Below are positions 1 through 11,683 of a stretch of 64,000 nucleotides of DNA, one piece after another (the stretch's first letter is position 1; each line of letters begins with the position of its first letter). Made by a program: the position numbers and the translations under genes. The DNA is taken from the NCBI RefSeq assembly GCF_030272615.1, contig NC_081405.1:160476317-160540316 (forward strand). Reading direction: 5' to 3'. The stretch is from Cryptomeria japonica (lineage: Eukaryota > Streptophyta > Pinopsida > Cupressales > Cupressaceae). The notes under the pieces are model-generated. The model was not told the origin of the DNA and ran no database searches. It saw nothing but the letters and a program-made list of their open reading frames with translations.

Positions 1-1259
1 AGACTATGAATCCAACCCTTGACCTCTAGAATTTAATTAAAAGTTGGCCAACTCTCACCCATTTCAATACTCATTATGAGCCAACTAAACAATTTTTTTG
101 TAAGTTGTTACTAAGTCTTTGTATTTAAAAGCATTAAATTGCATTCATCATCCTCACATTATCCTCTCTCATCCTAGATTATTTGAGCATTTAAGGAGCA
201 ATTATTAGAACATTTTTATTAGTACACTAAAAAGAATAATATTTACTCTAAACAAGATCATTATTGTAGAGTAAAAAATTGTACACTCTTGCAATTTCAC
301 CTACATTTGCCTCCACTTTAGTGTCCTATCTGTTAGCATTTGTGTAGGCTCATTTTAACCCTTGAAGATATAATCAACAATATAAAATGGTGCAACCCAC
401 TCTAGAAGAAGCAAAAGACAACTCTTAACCAAAGTACAAGAAGTATCCATAGAAGGCTAGCTTGAGATGGAAGAAGTTGGGATTTTTTAAATGTTCCAAC
501 TTTTTGTACTCTATGCAAAGGATATCCACAAGTACTTTCATTTTTCATTCACAAAATGGATGATACCAAATCAAGAGGAAATGAATACTCCCCATAAGGC
601 CTAATCCAAATATAGGGGTACAAGAATACTTATATTACTATTAAAAGGCTTTGAAGAGAGTTAAAATTGGATGTCTAAATTTTTTAATTTTTTTTGTGAA
701 GAACATATGTGGTTTAGGTTGTTCCTAAGCTTACTCTCTCTAATTTCATATTCTTAGATCAAGCCTATTAAATAAAAAAGAAATTTGACATCAAGTATGT
801 GACCAAGTTATATGCTAAAGGTGACCTACTCCTAAAGAAAAAATGTTATGATGTTGATATGCTCAAATTTTGATGGGAGAATCTTGTAAGAGATGAAACC
901 ACAAACCCTATGGTGAGATATGTAATCATAAGAATTGATTACAAAATCTACTACACCAACAATACAAATTCAGCCATGATTTTCACAATCATGACTACAT
1001 ACGAATGGTGGTGAATGGTCAAGAATTAGACATATGTGATTTCCTTTGAAAAAAACTAATGAAGAATATAAATAGAATGAAGATAAACACATATATATTT
1101 TGGTATGGATCTCTAATTATGTATCTTGTACTCTATTTTATGAGAAAATACAAGGAATGCTAGGATGCGATTGATCAAATGATAGACTAATAGTAGGATA
1201 AATTATGGCACAAATAAGGTCATTTCAATTAAGAAATGGATATAAGAGGATATTTAATG

Positions 1260-2640
1260 AATTTTTCACTAAATTTTAGAAAAAAAAAATGCAATGGGCC
1301 CAATAATATAAATTTTGATATAGTAAGAATATACTTGGGTCAAATTAATTTTATTACATAGAACCATGCCATTAACCTACTAGAACTACCATAGAGGCAC
1401 TACTTTGAATGATTGTAGAGAATAAAAAGCAAGTAGGACCAAAAGACCCAATTTATTGTGAATGTAATATCAAACTTCTCTTTTGTTAGTTATCCATCTC
1501 ATAAGTAGGTTGTCACATTTATCAAAAGCCAACTCAACCATATGAAAGTCCCCAAACACAATCTAAGAAGTAGAGGGAAGAGACTTCACAATCCATTACA
1601 AAATATGAGATCTTTCAATAGCATCATACAAAACATAAATATTAACAACCCCAATAGAGTGGTTATTTTAATATTAAAGAGGATGGACACAAGGCATGAT
1701 TCTTGGGATCATATCCATCGTATGAACTGTTGCCAACTAGGCAAAATGAAAGTGCAAACTCTTTTGTCACTTGGATCATGATCACTATAAAAGTGATTTT
1801 TTCCACATGATATGACAAACAATAGAAAGCATGAATCTACAATTTTCAACTCTTGTAATAAAAGACATCAAATTTGGAAAATGTTTGTTAAACATTTTAC
1901 ACAATATATTTTCTTTTAGGGTCAATATGTCCCCAAACATTTCATGAAATTAAATTCATGGATGTCGTGCATCACACATATGTCGCCATTAAGCTTGTTA
2001 AGAGCTCCATAGCTATTATTCAAGATATCATCCTCTATGTATTAAAAAAAAAGAGGATTTAAAACCAACAAATGTCTTCTTATTTGGCACAAACTTGCCC
2101 TCTTCAATGTTGTGAGCTATACTACAAGAGTGACGAGAGAAAATTGAGGCAAAGTATTGGTTGAGAGGAGAGAAAACTAGTGGGGATTGATGCTAGGTTA
2201 AATTGAGGATTATTCACCACCTATTACAACTCCCTTGTGGGTTGTAACACACCTCCTTCACCTCGTTAGGCTTTGAAACTTTAGACCCAACAACTGATTA
2301 TTGAGATCCAATACCTTTACCTCTAGAATTATGGAAATATTCTTTCTATTATTTATAGTGATCCAACCATCCTCATTTTTAACAAGAATTTCTAGTAGAT
2401 TGCTTGGGTGGAGGTTTGTGGTATTGGATAACCAAAGGGAGATCTCAATTTTTATGATCTAACAAAATTTTGAGTTCAAGAAAAGAATACTAATAAAGAA
2501 GTGTAGATGTGGAGAGATTCATGCTAAAAAATATCTTTAACAAACTTAACTTCAACGAAACGAAAAAGATAAAAACCCTTAGTAAGGTTTTAGATAGCCT
2601 CCACGCTAACTCCATGAAGGACCAAGGTGGAGCTGACCCA
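1260..2640 (-). pseudogene. Relic of an L1-type LINE (endonuclease region)
   Basis: Read on the minus strand, about 1520-1650 gives a stretch like the plant L1 endonuclease: an ERS-containing segment, then LPST, then the core IVFGDF followed by a hydrophobic run. GDF(N) is the metal-binding motif of the endonuclease/exonuclease/phosphatase fold that nicks target DNA for LINE insertion; the Asn is His here. Stops and frameshifts interrupt it on both sides and no continuous frame remains. Upstream on the same strand (higher coordinates, up to about 2640) only short in-frame patches survive, which could be the rest of the endonuclease or ORF1. No RT is visible to the left. It is a very old, truncated copy. 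The match rests on a short motif and its neighbourhood. Confidence 0.4.
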
Positions 2641-2682
2641 ACTCCTTAACACGCTTTTACCCAACTCCTTAACACGCTTTTA
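2637..2682. repeat. Short tandem duplication, two copies of about 23 bp
   Basis: The 23-base unit beginning cccaactccttaacacgc occurs twice head to tail with no visible mismatch. It lies in decayed sequence next to the L1 relic and looks like a replication-slippage duplication. No function is suggested. Confidence 0.7.
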
Positions 2683-3121
2683 GAGAAAATTCTAACAAAA
2701 AAATATTCAATAATATAGTATACTTTTCAAGACATTTGCATGCATTGTCAAATTCATGAATAGAGCAAACAAAAATACGTATAAGATAGTTAACTTGTGA
2801 ACTCTTTCGATGAGAACTTATATAAACATTTTAAAACCATTTGCATGTATTTCCAAGCCAATGAAATAGCATAAAACATTATGTCATTGTGATTGACAAT
2901 CAATAACTAAGAAAAAAATGATCCAAAAATAAAAGAAACTAAAAAAACTCCCCATAAATGTGAACTCCCATATTATAAAACAAGAGTAAAACAACTCACA
3001 GCGACGTCTGTTAAAAGGCAAAACTATTGTAAGTCAATTTTTCTGCTATGCTTAATCTGTTGCAGGAATGTATAGGTTTTCAGAGGCCGTAATCTCTCTG
3101 ATTACGGAATAAAATTGTTGA

Positions 3122-3193
3122 CGCCGTTGCCGGGGATCGAACCCGGGTCACCCGTGTGACAGGCGGGAATACTCACCACTATACTACAACGAC
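3122..3193 (-). tRNA. trnD-GUC: tRNA-Asp (anticodon GTC)
   Basis: The reverse complement folds as a 72-nt nuclear-type tRNA-Asp. The seven-pair acceptor stem starts GTCGTTG and closes with CAACGGC, followed by discriminator G. The anticodon GTC reads from 3160 down to 3158. Both RNA polymerase III internal promoters are intact: box A (TAGTATAGTGG) and box B (GGTTCGATCC). No CCA is encoded and there is no intron. The last anticodon-stem pair is C-A instead of the usual C-G (3163 with 3155), a single possible decay change. A T-run terminator is not obvious just downstream (towards lower coordinates). It could be a functional dispersed copy or a recently inactivated one. It is the only non-transposon gene recognised in the window. 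Confidence 0.93.
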
Positions 3194-5339
3194 CACATGC
3201 CTTCTTTGGCTAAGACAGTCAATTATAATTTATGTAACATATATTGAAATATTCGCACGTATTGAAATATTATAGTACTTTTATTTTACATCATATGTTT
3301 CTTTTTGTTGTATTTTATTTTTTATAATAGTTACTACTTTTTATGTTATTAATAGATTAATTATGTTTTATTAATTAATAGTAAATAAATCAATGAGATG
3401 TTAGAATTAAAATAATTTGATAGAAATATTAATGTATTTAAAAAAAAAATTAAATTAACAAAATTAACTTATCTATTGAATAATAGTTGTGAGTGATGTA
3501 AGCTACGAAATCTTTCCCTTTTAAAATTTTGACTATAAAAAAGTTAATAGTATTTATTTTCATTTCACTTGTTTTATTTATTTATTCTAGCATTAGAAAA
3601 TGTAATTATTCTTTAGTTAAAGGGTTTACCAATTAATGCAATATTTTTTTATTATCATACTTGAGTCATTTTTAATTTATTAGATAGATGAAATAAAGAA
3701 AATATGAATAGTTGGATTGAAATAATTAATAAAATAAATAGACAAATTTTACATCTATTAGTTTAAAATATTTTGAAAATTAATAATAAGAAAATCAATA
3801 TTTAATAAAAATATAATGAATAGTTATATTTTTAATCTATCACGTATATATTTGTTTCCAAGGCTACTCAAGAAATGTTATGTTTGTAAATTTTAACTCT
3901 TTCATCAATTTAAAATTAAATCTATTTATATTCAAGAGTTTTAATGCTCATTTGGCATTGTCTGTCTTTGATTAGCATTTGCAAGATAATTCTAACTTTT
4001 GTTGAATTAAGTTTTTTTTTCTTATTTTAACTTTTAAACACCATTTAAAATCAAAACTTTGAAAGTCGTTCAATAAATTCATCTATAAAATGTTAAGTGA
4101 CTTAATAAAATTTCAATACATCAGTAGATTGATAAATTAATTATTCTAATAGTAATGCTTTAAACCAATTAACATATTAGACATCTTATTGAATCAATGC
4201 AATGTATCACTTATTGAAATTGTTACTTATAAAAAAAACCAAATTGATCAAATTATTTAACCATGTGATTTCTTCTAAATTAGAATAAAACAAGCTTAAA
4301 ATGATTGTGAATGAAAATATATTATTTTAAAACTTAATCTAGGTTAATTAAATAAATATATATAATGAAAGATGTGTATTAATGTAGATTAAACAAGTGC
4401 CAATGGAATACATGATAAATTGGAATAACTAAAATTATTGTTTCTTAAAAATAATGGTGAAATGGGTGTATACTTAAGTCATGTTTCAATGATTGTATAT
4501 GATTGTTAGTATCTTGTTGAATTAGTTTGGCTTGGTCTATGAAACTTATAGCCTTGAAATGCAAACTATTCCTAAGTTTTGTATAGTCCTAGAAATCTAG
4601 ATGTAGGTTGATCCCATACCATTGGGTCAACTCCATGTCATGTGGATTTAATATATGATCCATAGATTTGATACGACACACTGTATGCTTTTTTTTCTTT
4701 TTTTCTTTTTGAATTCTACTCTATGTTGTTTGTTAAGGACTAGTAGTATTTAATAACCCTTGCAGAGATTAATGGATCACTAGGGTCAAGTTATTCTAGA
4801 TCAACCCCTTTTAAACATCATCCTTACAATTTTGAAATGATTGGAAAACAACAGACAAGCATTTGCATGATCCATATGATGATTCTAATAAAAGTGTTTC
4901 TTCCTTCTAAAAATCCAAGCCAAGATTTTCCTATTTTAAATATTTTTTGAACCCTTAGGATTTTCAAATATGATTGAATATTAAATTACAACTTAAATGA
5001 ATGCCTTTAAATATGAGGACATAATAGTTTGTTCCTAAAAAATACACTAAGTTGGATCTCAATTATTGTGAGAAAAGGGTAGGACTTAATAAATTGAATC
5101 TTAAATTTTGATCTTTCAAATCATATTCTCCAAGGAGATGAACCGGGAAAAAGGATATGGAATTTGGGGGTTAGAGATTAATGTATAAAAATTTGGTCCA
5201 ATAACTAATGTTAATGTGTGAGAATAAATGTATATAGAACAAACAACATTGCAAAGTCTAAAGACTATTAAGAAATCTTTTAGCCATACATGACAAATTT
5301 TCACATAGCCCAAATAGAGAAATCTAAATTAAAAGGTAT
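3194..5339. other. AT-rich intergenic DNA, nothing recognisable
   Basis: This stretch is strongly AT-rich with many short A and T runs. Frames are short on both strands. No repeat ends, RNA gene or domain could be recognised. It is probably fully decayed repeat DNA. Confidence 0.6.
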
Positions 5340-6009
5340 TCAAAATCCATATGCAAAAGAGTAGACAATGTATCATCAAAGATGAAACAAGATATACCCT
5401 AACGAAACCCTCAAGAGAGGAAAAAACCTAGCCTCTAAAATAATCCATCAATCACGTATTACTAAAAAATGAAATCATTACAATACATCTTTAGAGTCCT
5501 CCATGAACACTTATGAAACATAATCTCTCTACAAACACTCCATGTGAAAAAGAATGTAACCACACATCCCATTCCATGCTTACAACCTTCACAAATGTTA
5601 ACAAGAGATGCTTTCAACCACTTAGCCAAAATTGTCAACTAGCCAACCTTAGACAACTACCCATGTGCTTGCTTTTATAGAATCAAGCTCACACAAAGTC
5701 ACCAAGTGGAATTTCATAAAACCATGTGACTAATACAGTGCTATGACAAAACCATTAACCCCTCATTTAATATCTGGTAATAAGTTTTCACTTTATTAGA
5801 TATATTTCCCCAATAATGAATTAAATACTTTTCCCATGCGAAGCCCCACATTAAATATTGACCAACGTTACTTACAACAGATAAAGTGGACCCAATAATA
5901 TCAACCCCTCATGATGCATGCATCCCTAGGTTACCTAGGTGCACTATAAATAATAATAAATTAAAAAGTATAACACTATGCAAGGTGTACAACACTCCAT
6001 ATCCTAACA
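5340..6009 (-). repeat. Possible decayed copia LTR (relic element K, 3' LTR)
   Basis: Around 5390-5440 there is a degenerate form of the accc...gagg-aaaaacc signature found in the other copia LTRs here. The stretch ends ...cctaaca at 6009, directly followed by the pyrimidine run ttctccc, which would be a polypurine tract on the minus strand. This is the layout of a 3' LTR in a minus-strand element. The outer boundary and target-site duplication cannot be placed, so the call is tentative. Confidence 0.3.
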
Positions 6010-6433
6010 TTCTCCCAATTGTTGTATACATTGCACAAGGGTTGACAAGGAACCACAAACATGAACAAGTGAACAATCCTTACAACTGCATATACCATCA
6101 AGGAATCAAAGTGCTCCATGTGATCTATCAACATACCTACAACAAGAAACAAGGTGACCACCATACCAAGCATGAATTCCCCCATCCTCCATAAAACTAA
6201 TGCACAAAGATAAGAAGTCATCCAAAAACATACCACACTATTTGTCATAAAGAAGCATAAGTCCTACCTCAACTAATATCTTGAACACAAAAAATCAATC
6301 AAAAGGTAAAAATATGTATCAATAGCTCCCAAGTAACAATCTCTATAGCTAAAACAACACCTGCAACAATTGCTAATGGATCAAACTATCATACCTCAAA
6401 GGTATAGAAATAATCACAAGCTAACGTCTTGCC
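6010..6433 (-). mobile_element. Left fragment of relic copia element K, cut by element A
   Basis: This is non-coding AT-rich sequence between the presumed K polypurine tract and the left end of element A. Its partner would be 25605-26794, which resembles the non-coding 3' interior of element D. The A insertion, flanked by TTGCC and ATGCC, would have separated the two pieces. No protein segment is readable here. Confidence 0.3.
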
Positions 6434-7881
6434 TAATGGTATGATGAAATAATAAGTATCCAGTAGAATACTGAGAGGGGGGGGGAGGGGGGTGAATCAG
6501 TATATTGAAAAACTAATACAAAGTTCCCAAACTCAAACTCAATCACACAAAGTAAACATATCTCAGTCAAGATCAATATTCATAAGAATACTTGACATCA
6601 AACGGTTTAACTGTTATGACAACTTAACAGTAAACAACTTCAATCTTGTAAACATCAACAATGCTTAATCATAACTCAACATATTCATCTCTCAATGCTT
6701 CTACTTATCCTTCCTTATCAGAAGTTAACCAAATCAACAAATAAGATCATAACCACAAAAGCATTCACCACTTGACACAAATGTTTATACGTGGAAAACC
6801 CAAATAGGTTAAAATCACGATGAGATGAGACTCACAAGGATAGCTATTTGAACTCTTTTGAAGTTTGCCCTGTTAGGAGCCAAGCCTGTTAAAGCTTTAC
6901 AATAAGTCATGTTAAGAACTAATTTCGGTTAGGAATCACCCGGTTAAGGGATTTACAAATATGCCTTGATGAAAAGCACAATACCCTGTTAAGAGTAACC
7001 TCGCTAGAGGATTTAAGAATTCAAGCTAATGGATCACCTTGTTAGAGAATTTAATGAGTAACCAAGCTTGTTAGAGCTTACTCGGTTAAGGGATTTCACT
7101 TCTGCTGTAATTGTTAGAAAACAACAAGATTTCTTGATCTGTCTGAGTAGCACTACATTTCCTTGATCAAATCCTTCTAAGCTTCAATCTGTCTTCACTC
7201 AAAGTGCATATCCATTCACTGGTTAGGCAACTACACACTCAACAGGTTTCTATCAATCTTGCCAACAACCTTTACAAATAACTTCATCGACCTTAAATAC
7301 AAATCAATTAGGTCGGCAACACAATAAAAACCTAATTCTCATCATCGAGATTACAAACAAGTCAGTACAATCTTGACCGTTAGAAATCATGACAATCTCT
7401 TCACATTCTTCAAGAAAATTCCAACCACTCCATGATCACCGCTTCATCAAACTTTGTAACTCATCACGCGTTGTGCATTAGATGCAATCCACTTTGCTCC
7501 TTCCCTAGACAATAAACAAACACGCCAAAATAATTTGAACTTATCCTCATACAATGATCACACGTGTCTCGATCATTACTGCTTATCAGATAATAAACCA
7601 GCAAACTTGATCGGTTAGGGTTTAACAGCTGATAGGGTTTACCGGTTACATTGCATAGAAAGGTTTTAACCCTTTACACCAGTTCACCAGTTCAACTCAC
7701 AAACTTTACATACCGATTTACAACATCTTCCACAAAGCTTTTTTTACCAGTTACTAGCCAATATCAAAAACAACAATATCAACAATAACATGAATACCAT
7801 TACCATTTCAATTGACATCAATGACAACATATCATTAATGCAATCTCTATGCAAAATGCCAACAAACTCAAAATGCCAACA
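6434..7881 (-). repeat. Element A 3' LTR
   Basis: This is about 1.45 kb and matches 24160-25599 along its whole length. On the plus strand it begins taatggtatgatg (the expected TG has become TA) and ends atgccaaca. Near its left end, the U5 side in element orientation, lies a G-run (nine G, A, six G). Farther in is the acgtggaaaacccaaatagg motif shared by the copia LTRs here. Confidence 0.9.
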
Positions 7882-7900
7882 ATCTCCCCCTTTGGCATTG
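7882..7900 (-). promoter_or_regulatory. Element A polypurine tract
   Basis: Minus strand reads AAAGGGGGAGAT directly against the 3' LTR. This is the usual plus-strand priming site of reverse transcription. Elements B, C and F have nearly the same tract. Confidence 0.8.
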
Positions 7901-9428
7901 ATGTCAATGCAAATATCAACGCCTCTTATTGCTGTTGAGATTGGTGAATAGGAATCCTGGTTTACATTACCAAGTATTCACCTTGCTGTTGTTTGTCTTC
8001 AACTTGCCATTGGTTCACCTAATCAGACACATAATTCTTCTCCTCAATCATATAATTCTTCTCCCCCTTTGATAGCAATGCCAAAGTGAAAGTAAAAAGG
8101 AAATTTAATGCTGCTCTCACTATGCATCAACATCATTCTGCAACTTGATGATCCCCCTGTGGAATACATCCACTTCTTCATCAATCCATGTAAAATTCTA
8201 TAAGCGGTTCAGGGACTGATGCAATCAACATCATGCTCAACTAACTTCATGAAGAGGGACAACCCCTAATTGACTTCTAATATACTCAAAAGTGGTCTTA
8301 GGCAGAGGTTTGGTAAAGATATCTGCAAGCTGCTCCTTGGTAGAAACATGCTCCAAGATAACATCTTTACTTTGAACTTTTTCCCTCAAGAAGTGATATT
8401 TCAATTCAATGTGCTTAGTCCTTGTGTGCAAAACATGATTTTTAGAAATGTTTATCACACTTGTATTATCACACAAAATATTTATTGGTTCTGATATTTC
8501 CATCTTCAAACCTTCCAAAATGTGTCTCATCCACATAGCTTTTGCGCAATTCATATAAGCTGCTACATACTCAACTTTAGTAGTAGATTGTGAAGTACAA
8601 CTCTACTTTTTACTACTCCATGAAACTAGCCTTCCTCCTAGAAAGAATGCTCCACCGGTAGTACTCTTCCGATCATCAATATTTCCTGCCCAATCAGCAT
8701 CTATGTATGCTTTCAAATCAAATTTTCCACCATATGGATACCATAACCCATAGTCAATAGTACCTTTCAGATATCTAAAAATTCTTTTGGTTGCCATCAG
8801 ATGTGCCTCCTTTGGATTCTTCTGAAATCTGGCAACAATACCAATTGCATGGGCAATATCCGGTCGACTATGAACAACATAGTGTAATTTGCCAATCATT
8901 GACCTATATTCTTTTTAATCTACAGACTTAGATGCATCTTCCTTGGACGATTTACAACCTGTAACCATTGGGGTTCCAACTAGTTTACAATCACTCATAC
9001 CAAAAGTCTTCAAAACCTCTTTCACATACTTGGATTGAGTAATGAAAATACCATTCTTCATCTGCTGGATCTATAAGCCTATGAATTTTTTATTTCCCCT
9101 ACTAATGACATCTTAAATTCATTCTTCATTTCATCTGCAAAACAATTACTCATGTCATCATTACCTCTAAATATAATGTCATCTACAAATACTTCATTGA
9201 CCAGTATTTCATCTCCTTTAGACTTGAGATAAATGTTGTTCTCATCATTGGTTCTAGAAAATCCTACCTTCATCAGATGATTGTGAAGTCGTTCATACCA
9301 TGCTCTGGGTGCCTACTTTAATCCATACAAAGCTTTATGCAATTTGCATACCATGTCTTCCTTTTCTGTCAATGCATAACCATTAGGCTGCTCTATATAA
9401 ACCTCTTCTTTTAGTATCCCATTCAGGC
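7901..9428 (-). pseudogene. Element A: RT C-terminal half and RNase H
   Basis: Minus-strand translation gives the end of the copia RT (EEVYIEQP, then VCKLHKALYGLK, then the polymerase motif FVDDIIF in place of the common YVDD). It then gives the RNase H domain: SMIGKLHYVVHSRPDIAHA, DADWAGNIDDRKSTTGG and a C-terminal TKHIELKYHFLRE with STKEQLADIFTKPLP. Several stops break the frame, including one after ALYGLK. RNase H would remove RNA from the RNA-DNA hybrid. From about 8236 down to the polypurine tract is a non-coding 3' tail. The N-terminal half of RT resumes at 13472, beyond the LINE. Confidence 0.88.
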
Positions 9429-10680
9429 AAAAGAGAATTGCTAAAATCATCGGTTGTAAGGTGGAGATGCTCCCCTCTACTTATTTTAGTCTCCCTCTAG
9501 GTTTGGTTCCCCCAAACTCCTTCTGGAACTTGTTAATTGACAAAATCAACAAGAAATTGGTAGGTTGGAAAGGATCTATGCTATCTCAAGCTGGTAAGCT
9601 TCAACTTCTTCAAGCTACTCTTCAGAATCTTCCTATCTATGCTCTTAGCTTGTTTAGTATACCGGCTAAATTTGTTGAATCTTTAGAGAGGATTCAGAAA
9701 AGATTTCTTTGGTCAGGGGTAGAAGACAAGAAAAGGATAGCCTTGGTTGCCCGAGATAAAGTTTGTAATCCTAAGTGCAAGGGGGGTTCAGGTATTAAAG
9801 TTCTTAAAACTTTTAACAAAGCCTTGCTTGCTAAACTGATATGGAGGGCTTATGGAATTAAGAAAGATTGGAGTCGGGTGTGGTTTGATAAATATATTCA
9901 TAACCAGCCACTTCATTCTCTTCTCTACTTTGAAGATATCCCTGCTAGGTCTTTCATATGGAATAGTATAATCAAGTCGATAAAAGTTGCTAAAGCTGGA
10001 GCTGGATGGGTCCTTGGCAAAGGTGACAAAATCAGGTTTTGGGAGGATGTTTGGATTAAATATGAACCTCTCTTTAATCAGGATTACAACCAATTCATTG
10101 ATGATTGCAAAAGAAAGTATGGGTCTATGGTTTGTAATTATTGGAAGGAGAATAAACGGGCGAGGCTTGATGCTATTTATGTTGGTTTTTCGTTGCTCTA
10201 GTAGGATCCGCTATCCTTTTCTGTCAGTAAAGACTCTGATGATGTGTTTCTTTAGAAGAGAAATCCAAGGGGTAACTTCAGTGTTGCTTCTGCTTATAAA
10301 AAAACTATTACTCAGGTCAACAACCCAATATGGACTAAAATCTGGAATAGATTCCTCATTCCTAAAGTTAACATGTTTTTTTGGCTTGCAGCTCACAACA
10401 AGATTCTCACCATTAATAACTTGGCTCGTAGAGGTTTCATGTTTCCTAACAGGTGTGAGTTATGTCAGAAAGAGGCAGAATCTATGGATCATTTGTTTAT
10501 CCATTGCTCCTTTACCTGGGAAATCTAGAGTAAATTTTTGATGCAATGGAAAGTTGAATGGGTTATGCATAACAGTCTCAAGGAAGTCATTTGGCAATGG
10601 ATCTTACCCACCAAATTCCCTCTCATTAAGACCCTCTAGTCCTTTGTCCTTCCTATGACCTGTTGGCACATTTGGAAGGA
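9428..10680 (+). pseudogene. LINE ORF2: C-terminal RT and zinc-binding RVT region
   Basis: The first part gives the thumb and connection region of plant L1 RT: LPLGLVPPNSFWN, then KLVGWKGSMLSQAGK, then IQKRFLWSG, a very common plant LINE signature. After stops and a frame change near 10200 it continues with KIWNRFLIPKVNMFFWLAAH and a CELCQKEAESMDHLFIHC segment, the zf-RVT Cys/His cluster. Stops near 10200, 10528 and 10637 are TAG. The polymerase active site lies upstream and was lost by 5' truncation. Confidence 0.88.
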
Positions 10681-11398
10681 GAGAAATAATATAATCTTTA
10701 GGGAGGCTAAGTGTACGTCTCAGGTGGTTTTTGAAAAGATCTGCAGGGCAATGAAAGAAAACATAAACACTCTTCACAGAAACAAGAAGCAGTGGAGTTG
10801 TCTTAACATGAATGATAATGAGAAAAGTATCCTCACCGAATGGAATTTGATTCACAAGATTTTCAAATCTGACATTAAGAGTAGGAGAGAAAATGTTGTT
10901 TGGAGATTTCCCTTTCATGATTGGGTTAAGGTGAATTTTGATGGTGCAGCCAAAGGCAATCCTGGGAAGTCAGGAGGGGGAGGAGTCATCAGAAATACTC
11001 ATGGTGTCTATATTTCTGCAATTGCCTCTCCCTTTGGAGTTCAAAACAATCATGCTGTTGAAGCTCAGACAATGTTAAAATGCCTCTAGCTTGCTCAGAG
11101 TTTTAAATTTTAAAAAATATGGCTAGAAGGGGACTCTCTTAATATTATTCAGGCTATCAAAGGCACTAGTTCCCCCTCTTGGAACATTTACAATATCATT
11201 GAGAGTGCCAAAAAAATATTAGATGCCTACGATAGTGTTTTTATTTCCCATACTCTAAGGGAAGGTAACAAGGTTGCTGACTTATTAGCTAATGAGGGGG
11301 TTTATTTAGAAGAGGACACTAAATATATCAGAGAAGTCTCTTGTAAGAAGGATGTCCGGGTGCAATTATTATTTGATCGAGTCCATGGTACAAGTTAA
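10655..11398 (+). pseudogene. LINE ORF2: RNase H domain
   Basis: Translation gives WHIWKERNNIIF, then the RNase H core: VNFDGAAKGNPG (first Asp), AVEAQ (Glu), LEGDS (second Asp) and HTLREGNKVADLLAN (His and last Asp). All four catalytic acidic residues are still encoded, but a TAG near 11087 and a TAA near 11108 break the frame. RNase H at the C-terminus of ORF2 is a known feature of many plant L1 lineages. It stops at TAA 11396-11398, some 170-290 bases before the next open frame. Confidence 0.87.
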
Positions 11399-11683
11399 GT
11401 TTATCATTACTCTTCTGGGTCTGGAGATCAAAGACAGATATTGGAGTTATGTGAAGTGTCAGCTGATGATCATTTTTAGGCATTGTGATTATGATAACTG
11501 GTGTGATGGGGCTAATCTTATTAAGTGTTGGTTCATTGTGAATGTTATTAAAGACCTTTTCAAAAAAAGGAAATTACCCTGTTTTTCGAGCCCAACATTT
11601 TGTTCCAGAGTCCGAGCTTAAGTCTCGGTGTTCAGTATTTGAGTATCGCGTGCTCTGTTGAAGGCCTCAACCTAAATTACAAC

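Noticed and set aside
3122..3140. tRNA-Asp-type primer-binding site of a gypsy element (cgccgttgccgggg)
   Set aside because: The match continues over a full tRNA with both internal promoters, and no LTR end adjoins it.
5886..6248. Overlapping frames of about 100 and 90 codons on both strands
   Set aside because: Composition is ordinary, they have no motif, and they fall across the presumed LTR end of relic K.
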